Source of the DNA: Deltaproteobacteria bacterium | GTDB lineage: Bacteria; Desulfobacterota; B13-G15; RBG-16-54-18 | NCBI GenBank assembly: GCA_003646745.1 | Contig: QMLM01000115.1 | Span: 1-5,643 of the forward strand | Reading direction: 5' to 3' | DNA: 5,643 nt | Part shown: piece after piece, positions 1-5,643 of the stretch | Layout: each line of letters opens with the position of its first letter | Numbering within the stretch: position 1 is the stretch's first letter | Translations under genes and position numbers: made by a program | Notes under the pieces: model-generated | Told to the model about the DNA's origin: nothing | Database searches by the model: none | What the model saw: only the letters and a program-made list of their open reading frames with translations

Positions 1-2
1 AC

Positions 3-1256
3 GACTGCTATTGTCTCAGCCAAGACTTTATAATCCCCAGGATAAAAGAGATAACCGACTATATTAAAGGAAAAACCCAGCGACCCATCATTCTGGGAGG
101 AGTTGGGTTCTCGGTAATGCCTGAAAGCACAATGGCGTATTTGGGGGTGGAGTTGGGTATATGGGGGGATGGAGAGTGGGCCTTGCCTGAGCTGTTGACA
201 AGGATGAAGAGAGGAGAGAATTTTTTCAAGGTCCCAGGCCTGATCTATAGAAGCAAAGAAAAATATCACAGGAATCCACCTGAGCTTCCTAATCTGCTGG
301 ATCTCCCCCTTCCCCAAAGGCAGACCGTGGACAACCCCAGGTACTTCCGTGAAGGGGGGATGGGGAGTGTGGAGACCAAGAGGGGGTGTGAGCAAGGGTG
401 CATCTACTGTGCCGATCCTCTGGCCAAGGGGAGAAGATATCGCCTGAGGCCTCCTCGCATAGTGGTAGATGAGATGGAGATGCTGCTGGCTAAGGGGGTG
501 GATAATCTGCATTTGTGCGACAGCGAATTCAACCTCCCCTATGACCATGCCATAGAGATCTGTAAGGAGATCATCGGCAGAGGTCTAGGTCAGAAGCTAT
601 CTTGGTATGCCTATCTGAGCCCTGTTCCCTTCTCCGAGGAGCTGGCGCGCTTGATGTCCAAAGCGGGGTGTAAAGGGATAGATTTTGGAGCTGACCACGG
701 GGACGATCGCATGTTGAAAAACTTGGGGAGGCGGTTCGGCGCCGCTGAACTCGTAGACACAGCCAAGATCTGTCATAAATATGAGATACCCTTTATGTAT
801 GATCTGCTTTTGGGCGGCCCTGGTGAGAATAGAGAAAGTATCACCAAGGCCATCTCTCTGATGAAGGAGATAGGGCCTTCGAGGGTGGGAATCTCGGCAG
901 GGATAAGGATCTATCCGGGCACACGATTGGCCGAGATCGCCCTGGAGGAGGGGGTCCATGAGGACAATGCCAACTTGCGAGGAGTCGTGAAACCGGACTT
1001 TTTCGCCCCCATTTTTTATGTCTCCAAAGATCTAGGGGATGACCTGATCCCACTCATCACTTCATTAGTACAGGGAGACGAAAGGTTCTTTTTTGGAGGA
1101 AGTGAGGATACCGAGGTCAACTACAATTACAACGACAATAGCATCCTGATGGAGGCCATCAGGAGAGGATATCGCGGTGCCTTCTGGGATATTTTGAGAA
1201 GGTTGGCAGAACAGCAGTGCAGAAAGGGACCCTCTGTCAATGGGCCCCAGCGTTGA
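3..1256 (+). CDS. B12-binding domain radical SAM protein (5' end outside window)
   Basis: Likely a cobalamin-binding radical SAM enzyme using a [4Fe-4S] cluster and S-adenosylmethionine; the substrate cannot be told. The frame is open from base 3, so the Met codon at 117 is internal: the residues before it (RPIILGGVGFSV) and after it (a GDGEWALPELL segment) form the end of a B12-binding Rossmann-like domain. Counting from that Met, the cluster motif CEQGCIYC is at 91-98 (Cys 91, 95, 98, CX3CX2C). The radical SAM barrel follows, with LLGGPGE at 231-237 and IRIYPGTRLAEIA at about 263-275. The tail holds an unusual NYNYNDN at 335-341 and GYRGAFWDILRRL at 351-363. The tail vaguely recalls TsrM-like tryptophan methyltransferases, but this is from memory and weak. 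It converges on the DUF1844 gene with 27 bases between the stops, and no clear terminator is seen there. The family is secure; the function is open. Confidence 0.9.
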   Translation, partial: DCYCLSQDFIIPRIKEITDYIKGKTQRPIILGGVGFSVMPESTMAYLGVELGIWGDGEWALPELLTRMKRGENFFKVPGLIYRSKEKYHRNPPELPNLLDLPLPQRQTVDNPRYFREGGMGSVETKRGCEQGCIYCADPLAKGRRYRLRPPRIVVDEMEMLLAKGVDNLHLCDSEFNLPYDHAIEICKEIIGRGLGQKLSWYAYLSPVPFSEELARLMSKAGCKGIDFGADHGDDRMLKNLGRRFGAAELVDTAKICHKYEIPFMYDLLLGGPGENRESITKAISLMKEIGPSRVGISAGIRIYPGTRLAEIALEEGVHEDNANLRGVVKPDFFAPIFYVSKDLGDDLIPLITSLVQGDERFFFGGSEDTEVNYNYNDNSILMEAIRRGYRGAFWDILRRLAEQQCRKGPSVNGPQR

Positions 1257-1283
1257 TCTCCTTAATCCACTGCCTTTTATATC

Positions 1284-1682
1284 TTAGGCCGTCGCCTTAA
1301 CAAACCTCATCCGCAGATCATACAGGAGGCTGTTGAGGAGATTCTCCTCTTCCTGGGTGAGGTTCCCTTTGGTCTTCTCCTGGAGGATCCCCAAGATATC
1401 GATGGTCTGTTTCGCCAAGGGTAGATTCTTGGCCATTTTCTGGGTGGTGGGCTCAGGGATCTCCCCCAGGTGTACCAATGCGGAGGTGCTAAGGGAGTAG
1501 ATAAAGGTGGAGAAGGTTACCTCAGGCAAAGGGGGAGGTTGCTGGGTCTTTGCCGAGTCTTCCCTCTTTTCTTCTTGGACCTTTTTCTCCTCTTTTTGCT
1601 CAGCTTCTCCTTCCCCCTCGCGGGCAAAGATCCTCTTGTCTATGACCTTAAACCTCTTTTTCTCCTCCTTCTCCTCTTCCAT
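1284..1682 (-). CDS. DUF1844 family protein
   Basis: Small protein (132 aa) of the DUF1844 family, whose function is unknown. The conserved domain covers about residues 53-128, from PEVTFSTFIYSLSTSALVHLG through KNLPLAKQTIDILGILQEKTKGNL to LLYDLRMRFV, and looks all-helical. Ahead of it are a short conserved-looking element (FKVIDKRIFA, 11-20) and a Glu/Lys/Gln-rich stretch (about 21-50), probably a disordered linker. No signal peptide or membrane segment is seen, so it is probably cytoplasmic. The ATG start is supported by a perfect AGGAGG at 1691-1696, 8 bases upstream. It is the last gene of the minus-strand run, 25 bases after the kptA stop, so it is probably co-transcribed with kptA and the four-cysteine protein. 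Its convergent neighbour is the radical SAM gene. Confidence 0.9.
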   Translation of the reverse strand: MEEEKEEKKRFKVIDKRIFAREGEGEAEQKEEKKVQEEKREDSAKTQQPPPLPEVTFSTFIYSLSTSALVHLGEIPEPTTQKMAKNLPLAKQTIDILGILQEKTKGNLTQEEENLLNSLLYDLRMRFVKATA

Positions 1683-1690
1683 GCCTCTTA

Positions 1691-1696
1691 CCTCCT
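1691..1696 (-). promoter_or_regulatory. Ribosome binding site of the DUF1844 gene
   Basis: On the minus strand this reads AGGAGG within AAAAGGAGGTAAG, 8 bases before the ATG at 1682. It fixes that start and shows that the gene is translated independently of the kptA stop at 1708. Confidence 0.8.
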
Positions 1697-1707
1697 TTTG
1701 CTGGCAA

Positions 1708-2445
1708 CTAAAGGTAACGCCTTCTGCGTCGGTATCTCCGAGAATTCTCCCTCCACCCCTTACTCTTTTCCTTACGATGAAGGGGCTCCATCTTCAAATC
1801 AAGCACCACAGAGCCGGGAAGCTCCCTCTCCATGGGGGATGTCTCTCCTTTAACCTTCACAGCCCGCCTCTTCTCCAAGAGCACCTTGGAGACAGCAGGT
1901 CCGTTGATGTAGGCCGCAGGTATATGGTCCGCTAAATAGATCAATGGATTGGCCTGATAAAAGACTATCCCCTCATTGTAAGCCCTCAGGGCCTGTATCT
2001 CTAACAAGACGGGTTGGGGATCCCGGCGCCTGCCGATCCTTGTGGCAAGCTCAGGGGAGGTGGTGAGATGGACATATTGCCTCCCCATGGGATCGAGGCC
2101 TCGTTGCAGGATATGTAGATAGGCCCTGCGTCTTGTCCCATGATAGAGTATCTTAGGGGGTTGGGTAGGTTCATAGCTTATCTTTTGGGGCAGAGAATGA
2201 CCGTAAGTGGCCCTGATCTTATCCCCATGAAGTTCAAACCTCTCCCGGTCGCTGGTATAGACCACCTCCATGATGTGAGAACGCCTCACATAAGACCATC
2301 CTTCCTCCTCGGCGATGGCCTGCTGTAACTCTTTGACGGATACAAACCCCTCTTCATCGAGGACCAATCCGAACTCGTCGGGTCGGTGCCTCAAGATATA
2401 GGCAATGAGCTTGCTCAGGGCAATTACCTTATGCCTGTGAGACAT
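1708..2445 (-). CDS. kptA: RNA 2'-phosphotransferase, Tpt1/KptA family
   Basis: Predicted NAD+-dependent enzyme that moves an internal RNA 2'-phosphate to NAD+, giving ADP-ribose 1'',2''-cyclic phosphate and nicotinamide. In eukaryotes this finishes tRNA splicing; the bacterial substrate is unclear. The 245-aa product has the N-terminal winged-helix RNA-binding lobe with LSKLIAYILRHRP (Arg19-His20), RATYGHS at 78-84, then the NAD-binding lobe with YHGT at 101-104, HLTTS at 126-130 and RIGRRRDPQPVLLEI at about 136-150. The family's catalytic Arg-His-Arg-Arg set appears present: Arg19, His20, Arg78 and an Arg near 139. The core ends near residue 192; a basic tail of about 50 residues follows, ending in RRYRRRRRYL. 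The ATG follows the preceding stop by one base (TGAGATG), with a GGAGG ten bases upstream inside the previous gene. This points to translational coupling with the four-cysteine protein. Confidence 0.93.
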   Translation of the reverse strand: MSHRHKVIALSKLIAYILRHRPDEFGLVLDEEGFVSVKELQQAIAEEEGWSYVRRSHIMEVVYTSDRERFELHGDKIRATYGHSLPQKISYEPTQPPKILYHGTRRRAYLHILQRGLDPMGRQYVHLTTSPELATRIGRRRDPQPVLLEIQALRAYNEGIVFYQANPLIYLADHIPAAYINGPAVSKVLLEKRRAVKVKGETSPMERELPGSVVLDLKMEPLHRKEKSKGWRENSRRYRRRRRYL

Positions 2446-2446
2446 C

Positions 2447-2830
2447 TCAGTGGAGCCTCCGCCGAAACTCCTCCTTACACTCTTCCATTTCCTCTAAGAA
2501 CTTCTCTATGTGTCTTAAGGCCTGTTCTTTGTATCCTTTTTGACCACTTGCGGCATACATATACATGAGTTTAACGATAGTTTGATAAGTCCCCTGTGGA
2601 TCCTTGCACCACTTCTCTATAGGGCAGATGAGGCAGTTTTCCTGATATTCGAGACAGAAGGCACCACCCATGCGAGCACTCTCGATAATGGGCCCAAGTT
2701 CGGAGATCTCCTCCAGCGAAAGGAGAGATTCTTTAATCCTCATCCACTTTTCTATGGTGATGTCAAAGAGGTTCTCCCCTTTTTTAAACCTCGCTACTAT
2801 CTCTTGAAAGGTCAAAAGCCTACCTTCCAT
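2447..2830 (-). CDS. Small four-cysteine protein, possible Fe-S or Zn binder (unrecognised)
   Basis: I do not recognise this 127-aa protein. It starts with a helical stretch (LTFQEIVARFKKGENLFDITIEKW, about 6-29) and has a cysteine module FCLEYQENCLICPIEKWC with Cys59, Cys66, Cys69 and Cys75. A charged, probably helical C-terminus (about 98-126) holds a fifth Cys at 118. The spacing C-X6-C-X2-C-X5-C equals that of the [4Fe-4S] loop of endonuclease III and MutY, but no helix-hairpin-helix glycosylase domain is present. Metal binding is inference from the spacing. No signal peptide or membrane segment is seen. The ATG at 2830 has only a weak purine stretch directly before it; a TTG at 2815 (residue 6) has GGAAGG seven bases upstream and is an alternative start. 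It is first in a probable operon with kptA (one base apart) and the DUF1844 gene. Confidence 0.85.
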   Translation of the reverse strand: MEGRLLTFQEIVARFKKGENLFDITIEKWMRIKESLLSLEEISELGPIIESARMGGAFCLEYQENCLICPIEKWCKDPQGTYQTIVKLMYMYAASGQKGYKEQALRHIEKFLEEMEECKEEFRRRLH

Positions 2831-2844
2831 CTCTCTACGCGGAT

Positions 2845-2866
2845 AAAAAAGGGGGTAACTACCCCT
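2845..2866 (-). terminator. Terminator-like hairpin between panD and the four-cysteine gene
   Basis: On the minus strand, GGGGTAGTTACCCC (2865 to 2852) forms a 5-6 bp GC-rich stem with a very small loop. It is followed by one C and six T (2850 to 2845), and flanking AA/TT pairs can extend the stem. It has the form of an intrinsic terminator for panBCD transcription. It also lies only 14 bases before the next ATG and downstream of a candidate promoter, so it may act as an attenuator. The stem is short, so strength is uncertain. Confidence 0.6.
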
Positions 2867-2894
2867 TCTCCTTCCGAGGAAATTGTCTTTATAA

Positions 2895-2922
2895 ATAATA
2901 ATCCAAGGGAAATCTTTGTCAA
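2895..2922 (-). promoter_or_regulatory. Candidate sigma70 promoter for the four-cysteine/kptA/DUF1844 operon
   Basis: On the minus strand a perfect -35 box TTGACA (2922 to 2917) is followed after 16 bases by TATTAT (2900 to 2895), five of six matches to the -10 consensus, in an AT-rich stretch. The expected start of transcription is near 2888, giving a leader of about 58 bases before the ATG at 2830. The TGA stop of panD lies inside the -35 box. A spacer of 16 is one below the optimum. This is pattern evidence only. Confidence 0.55.
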
Positions 2923-3284
2923 TCTCCGGATCTTATCTTGATGATCCTGTTCTGCTCATCTACATAGATGAGTTTGGGGCGATGGTGACCGAGCTCCTCC
3001 TGATCGAAGAGACCATAACTGGCAATAATGATCAGGTCGTCTTTGCTCGCCTGATGGGCGGCAGCACCGTTGATGCAGATGACCCCAGACCCCCTTTCTC
3101 CTGTAATGACATAGGTCTCAAAGCGGTTTCCATTGCTGAGGTTATAGATCTGGACCTGCTCGAAGGGGAGGATACCTGCAGCCTCCATGAGTTCCTCATC
3201 GATGGTGATGCTGCCCTCATAGTCGAGATTGTCCTCGGTTACCTTTGCCCGGTGGATCTTCGCCTTTAACATGATCCTTTGCAC
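2919..3284 (-). CDS. panD: Aspartate 1-decarboxylase
   Basis: Makes beta-alanine from L-aspartate for pantothenate synthesis, using a pyruvoyl group formed by self-cleavage. The 121-aa product is close to the usual length. The cleavage site is YEGS with Gly24-Ser25, so Ser25 would become the pyruvoyl residue. Other matches to the family are Lys9 and His11 in MLKAKIHRAKVT, Arg54, Thr57 and Tyr58 in NGNRFETYVITGERGSG, and Asn72 in INGAAAH (71-77). The start is GTG at 3284, chosen because GGGAGGG lies six bases upstream; an ATG four codons later (3272) would also give a family-like N-terminus. Its ribosome site lies in the last codons of panC, two bases separate the genes, and coupling is likely. 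It is the last pan gene; a terminator-like hairpin follows. Confidence 0.97.
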   Translation of the reverse strand: MQRIMLKAKIHRAKVTEDNLDYEGSITIDEELMEAAGILPFEQVQIYNLSNGNRFETYVITGERGSGVICINGAAAHQASKDDLIIIASYGLFDQEELGHHRPKLIYVDEQNRIIKIRSGD

Positions 3285-3286
3285 TG

Positions 3287-4135
3287 CTATCCCTCCCTGA
3301 GTATGACATTATCAATCAATCTGGTTTCGCCTATCTTTACAGCCAAGGCAATCAGTGCCTCGCCCTCGATCTCATCGATATCCTCCAAGGTATGGGGATC
3401 ACAGATCTTGGCGTAATCTATCTGGGCTAACTTCTGCGCCTTGATGATCTTTCTTATTTCTCGCAAGATGGCCTTTGCGTCCTTGGTGCCCTGGCGAAAA
3501 AGCTCTTCACCCTTGCAAAGTGAGCGGTACAGGCTGAGAGCCGCCCTCCTCTCCTCTGGGCTAAGATAGGCATTGCGCGAGCTCATGGCCAAGCCATCTG
3601 GCTCCCTTACCGTGGGCAGCCCGATGATCTCGATATCCATATTTAGATCCTCCACCATCCTCTTTATGGTGACCAGCTGTTGGTAGTCCTTCTGGCCGAA
3701 GAGGGCAAGGTGGGGTTTGACGATGTTGAACAACTTGGTCACCACCGTGGTCACACCACGAAAATGATGGGGGCGGGAGATACCGCATAGGTTTTTGGTA
3801 ACCTTCTCTACCTCCACATAGGTCTGAAATCCTTGGGGGTACATCTCTTGAACTGAAGGGGTGAAAACAATGTCCACCCCTACCCCTTGGGCCAGTTGGA
3901 GGTCCCTCTTCATATCCCGGGGATATCTCTCATAATCTTCCCCTGGGCCGAATTGGGTGGGATTGACGAAGATGCTTATGATCAACGCATCTGCTCTTTT
4001 CCTCCCCTCTCGCATCAGTGAGAGGTGCCCTTCGTGCAGGTACCCCATAGTGGGGACAAAGGCGATGGTCTCCCTCTGCGCTCGGAGTTGCTGTGAGCGC
4101 TCTTGCATCTGCTTGACCCCGGCAATTACTTCCAT
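3287..4135 (-). CDS. panC: Pantothenate synthetase (pantoate-beta-alanine ligase)
   Basis: Joins pantoate and beta-alanine with ATP, through a pantoyl-adenylate, to form pantothenate in the cytoplasm. The 282-aa length matches the family. Motifs seen are the nucleotide-binding PTMGYLHEGHLSLM (28-41, with HEGH at 34-37), FVNPTQFGPGEDYERYPRD (56-74), GISRPHHFRGV (118-128), LFGQKDYQQ (145-153) and the KMSKS-equivalent REPDGLAMSSRNAYLS (177-192). No key segment is missing. The ATG at 4135 is preceded by GAGGGTGAG, which overlaps the panB stop region; seven bases separate the two genes. It sits between panB, which starts the pantoate branch, and panD, which supplies beta-alanine, so the three form a pathway operon. 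Confidence 0.98.
   Translation of the reverse strand: MEVIAGVKQMQERSQQLRAQRETIAFVPTMGYLHEGHLSLMREGRKRADALIISIFVNPTQFGPGEDYERYPRDMKRDLQLAQGVGVDIVFTPSVQEMYPQGFQTYVEVEKVTKNLCGISRPHHFRGVTTVVTKLFNIVKPHLALFGQKDYQQLVTIKRMVEDLNMDIEIIGLPTVREPDGLAMSSRNAYLSPEERRAALSLYRSLCKGEELFRQGTKDAKAILREIRKIIKAQKLAQIDYAKICDPHTLEDIDEIEGEALIALAVKIGETRLIDNVILREG
3291..3297 (-). promoter_or_regulatory. Ribosome binding site of panD, supports the GTG start
   Basis: GGGAGGG on the minus strand, six bases before GTG at 3284 and within the last sense codons of panC. It favours GTG 3284 over ATG 3272, which would be 18 bases away. Confidence 0.7.
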
Positions 4136-4142
4136 CTCACCC

Positions 4143-4949
4143 TCAAAGGTGAAAGCTGTGCTGCTCGGAGGGAAATACCCCCTCCTTGACCTCCTTTATG
4201 TACTGCTCAACCGCTTGAGAGATGATGCTGCGCAAATCCACATAGCTCTTCACAAACTTGGGGCGAAAATCACCCAATAGTCCCAGCAGGTCATGGATCA
4301 CTAATACCTGGCCGTCGCAATGCACCCCCGCCCCAATGCCGATGGTGGGGATGCTCAACTTTTCGGTGATCTCCTGGGCCAGCTCCGAGGGGATACACTC
4401 GAGCACCAATGAAAAGGCCCCGGCCTCTTCCACCGCCAAGGCGTCCTCCAATATCTTTTGCCTCTGCTGCTGTATCTTTCCCTGAACCTTGTACCCACCC
4501 ATTTGGTGGATGGATTGAGGGGTCAAACCGATGTGGCCCATAACCGGGATGTCGATGTCGACGATGGCCTTGATAGCCTCCTTCATTTTAGCCCCTCCCT
4601 CCAGCTTTACCGCCTCGGCCCCGCTGTGCTTGATCATATGGCCTGCGTTCCTTTTGGCGTCCTCGATGCTCGTCTGATAGGACATAAAGGGCATATCTAT
4701 TACCACCAGGGCCCTCTTGGTCCCCCTGATCACGGCCTTGGTATGGTAGATCATCTCATCTATGGTAACGGGGAGGGTATTGGGGTAACCTGCCACTACC
4801 GAACCGACCGAATCCCCTACCAAGAGGATGTCCACCCCTACCTCATCTAAGATGCGGGCAAAGGGGGTATCATAGGCAGTGAGCATAATGATCTTCTCCC
4901 CCCTTGCTTTCATATCCCTTATAGTAGGTACCGTCACCTTCCCTTTCAT
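4143..4949 (-). CDS. panB: 3-methyl-2-oxobutanoate hydroxymethyltransferase
   Basis: Transfers a hydroxymethyl group from 5,10-methylenetetrahydrofolate to 2-oxoisovalerate, giving ketopantoate, the first committed step to pantothenate. The start is ATG 4949 (268 aa, close to the usual 264), with AAGGAGGG just upstream; the longer frame to GTG 5003 runs through a hairpin. Metal and catalytic positions are present: Asp46 in LVGDSVG, Asp85 in VIDMPFM, Glu117 in KLEGGA and Glu184 in VLECIP. Further family motifs are MLTAYD (22-27), GHIGLTPQS (138-146), GGYKVQG (151-157) and GIGAG (204-208). It is the first of panB-panC-panD. No clear promoter is seen between its ATG and the hairpin at 4984-5017, so it may be read through from the kinase gene or from a promoter further upstream. 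Confidence 0.98.
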   Translation of the reverse strand: MKGKVTVPTIRDMKARGEKIIMLTAYDTPFARILDEVGVDILLVGDSVGSVVAGYPNTLPVTIDEMIYHTKAVIRGTKRALVVIDMPFMSYQTSIEDAKRNAGHMIKHSGAEAVKLEGGAKMKEAIKAIVDIDIPVMGHIGLTPQSIHQMGGYKVQGKIQQQRQKILEDALAVEEAGAFSLVLECIPSELAQEITEKLSIPTIGIGAGVHCDGQVLVIHDLLGLLGDFRPKFVKSYVDLRSIISQAVEQYIKEVKEGVFPSEQHSFHL

Positions 4950-4952
4950 CTG

Positions 4953-4960
4953 CCCTCCTT
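4953..4960 (-). promoter_or_regulatory. Ribosome binding site of panB, decides the start
   Basis: AAGGAGGG on the minus strand, three bases before ATG 4949 (four from the AGGAGG core). It selects this ATG rather than the upstream in-frame GTG at 5003, which has no such site and lies in a hairpin loop. Confidence 0.75.
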
Positions 4961-4976
4961 TTTTATTATTTGATGC

Positions 4977-5017
4977 AAAACAAAAGGCCTTCTGGACCGG
5001 CACGCACAGAAGGCCTT
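4977..5017 (-). terminator. Intrinsic terminator after the deoxynucleoside kinase gene
   Basis: A perfect 11-bp inverted repeat, AAGGCCTTCTG (4984-4994) with CAGAAGGCCTT (5007-5017), encloses a 12-base loop. Read on the minus strand it is followed by TTTTGTTTTG (to 4976), a slightly broken U-tract. The plus-strand side is also T-rich (5016-5029), so it could work both ways, but no plus-strand gene reaches it. It lies 36 bases after the kinase stop and 34 bases before the panB ATG, so it either ends kinase transcription or limits read-through into panBCD. Confidence 0.75.
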
Positions 5018-5053
5018 CCCTTTCTTTTTAACACCTTCCGTCTCGGTCCAGCC

Positions 5054-5643
5054 CTACCTGGATCCAAGCGGGATGTAATACCACGTCCCTTTTCTGGCTC
5101 CCTGGATCTCCTTCAGTAAGTCCTCAAAATCCTCTCTGCTCTGGACAAAATCAATCTCTGTTGTATCCACTACCAGAAGAGGGGATTCACCGTAATAGAA
5201 GAAGTAGTCTCTATATGCCTCCACCACCTCCTTCAAATACTCTAAGGAAATATCCCTCTCATAATACATCCCCCGTGCCCTGATCCTCTCTTTTAGAACC
5301 TCAGGCCGGGCCTGCAACAGGATCACCAGATCAGGTCTGATGATCCTGCTATCCAAGAGGGAGTACATTCTTTCATACAGCCTTAGTTCATCTTTGTCAA
5401 GATTTATGTGAGCAAAGATCCTATCGCGATCAAAGAGATAATCACTGATGACCACCTTCTGAAAAAGGTCAAGTTGGCTTAGGTCTTTTTGTTGCTGATA
5501 GCGAGTCAACAGGAAGAACAGTTGGGTTTGAAAGGCATATCTCTTCCTGTCTCGGTAGAACTTCTCCAAAAAGGGGTTGTCCTGGGTCCTCTCAAGGAGT
5601 AACTCTCCCCCCAACTCGGTGGCCAACATCTTAGCCAGGCTTG
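5054..5643 (-). CDS. Deoxynucleoside kinase, dNK/dGK family (5' end outside window)
   Basis: Predicted to phosphorylate deoxynucleosides with ATP (deoxyguanosine/deoxyadenosine salvage type); which base it prefers cannot be told. The frame is open to the window edge and reads SLAK before the Met at 5629. This fits the residues just after a P-loop GKT/GKS, so that Met is internal and the P-loop lies outside the window. Counting from it, the visible family features are Glu13 followed by DNPFLEKFY (17-25), the substrate-site helix YAFQTQLFFLLTRYQQ (31-46), DYLFDRDRIFA (63-73), RPDLVILLQARPEVLKERIRARG (98-120) and the Arg-rich lid around 115-125. The C-terminus looks complete. It precedes panB, with a hairpin between them. 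A functional tie to pantothenate synthesis is not obvious; shared transcription is possible. Confidence 0.92.
   Translation of the reverse strand, partial: SLAKMLATELGGELLLERTQDNPFLEKFYRDRKRYAFQTQLFFLLTRYQQQKDLSQLDLFQKVVISDYLFDRDRIFAHINLDKDELRLYERMYSLLDSRIIRPDLVILLQARPEVLKERIRARGMYYERDISLEYLKEVVEAYRDYFFYYGESPLLVVDTTEIDFVQSREDFEDLLKEIQGARKGTWYYIPLGSR

Noticed and set aside
597..1053. Minus-strand open frames inside the radical SAM gene
   Set aside because: Antisense shadows of a conserved gene, with no recognisable motifs.
1257..1283. Terminator between the convergent radical SAM and DUF1844 genes
   Set aside because: Only a 4-bp AGGC/GCCT stem without a T-run is found near the DUF1844 stop; too weak to call.
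1708..1760. A frameshift near the kptA end, because another frame reads through toward the DUF1844 start (ILGDTDAEGVTFSCQQKEVRG)
   Set aside because: The DUF1844 ATG has a perfect ribosome site and a normal N-terminus, and a basic tail is plausible for an RNA enzyme; no evidence that the two were one frame.
1470..1935. Two plus-strand open frames of 127 and 142 aa over DUF1844 and kptA
   Set aside because: Their Ser/Phe/Leu-rich translations are the antisense of the Glu/Lys/Arg-rich true genes; no family features are seen and they overlap well-supported coding sequence.
4950..5003. An 18-residue N-terminal extension of PanB starting at GTG 5003
   Set aside because: It would be translated from inside the hairpin loop and through the terminator arm, has no ribosome site, and PanB proteins begin near ATG 4949, which has AAGGAGGG.
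1..5643. CRISPR array, insertion sequence, tRNA or rRNA gene
   Set aside because: No spaced direct repeats, transposase, terminal inverted repeats or cloverleaf pattern were seen on either strand; the window is almost wholly coding.

Overview
The window is a compact stretch of bacterial chromosome with a G+C near one half. Seven genes lie head to tail on the minus strand, and one gene on the plus strand converges on them from the left. Two genes run off the window: the radical SAM gene at the left edge lacks its N-terminal part, and the nucleoside kinase gene at the right edge lacks its first residues. The gene families, the purine-rich coding strands and strong AGGAGG ribosome sites suggest a Deltaproteobacteria/Desulfobacterota-type anaerobe. 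That placement is inference from gene content; no rRNA or marker gene is present to confirm it.

Right to left along the minus strand, the first gene is a deoxynucleoside kinase of the dNK/dGK family (5054-5643, partial). It ends at a strong 11-bp hairpin. Next come panB, panC and panD, separated by only 2 to 7 bases: ketopantoate hydroxymethyltransferase, pantothenate synthetase and aspartate 1-decarboxylase. Together they make pantothenate, the CoA precursor, from ketoisovalerate and aspartate, except for the ketopantoate reductase step, which is not in the window.

A short AT-rich gap with a good sigma70-type promoter and a terminator-like hairpin separates panD from a second cluster. This holds a small unrecognised four-cysteine protein, a KptA/Tpt1-type RNA 2'-phosphotransferase one base later, and a DUF1844 protein 25 bases after that. 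On the far left, on the plus strand, is the C-terminal part of a B12-binding radical SAM protein.

The most interesting part is the second cluster. The small protein carries the exact cysteine spacing (C-X6-C-X2-C-X5-C) of the endonuclease III/MutY iron-sulfur loop, without a glycosylase domain. It is tightly coupled to a bacterial KptA, an enzyme whose natural substrate in bacteria is unclear. Both non-coding gaps next to the pan genes hold hairpins placed so that they could act as attenuators rather than plain terminators.
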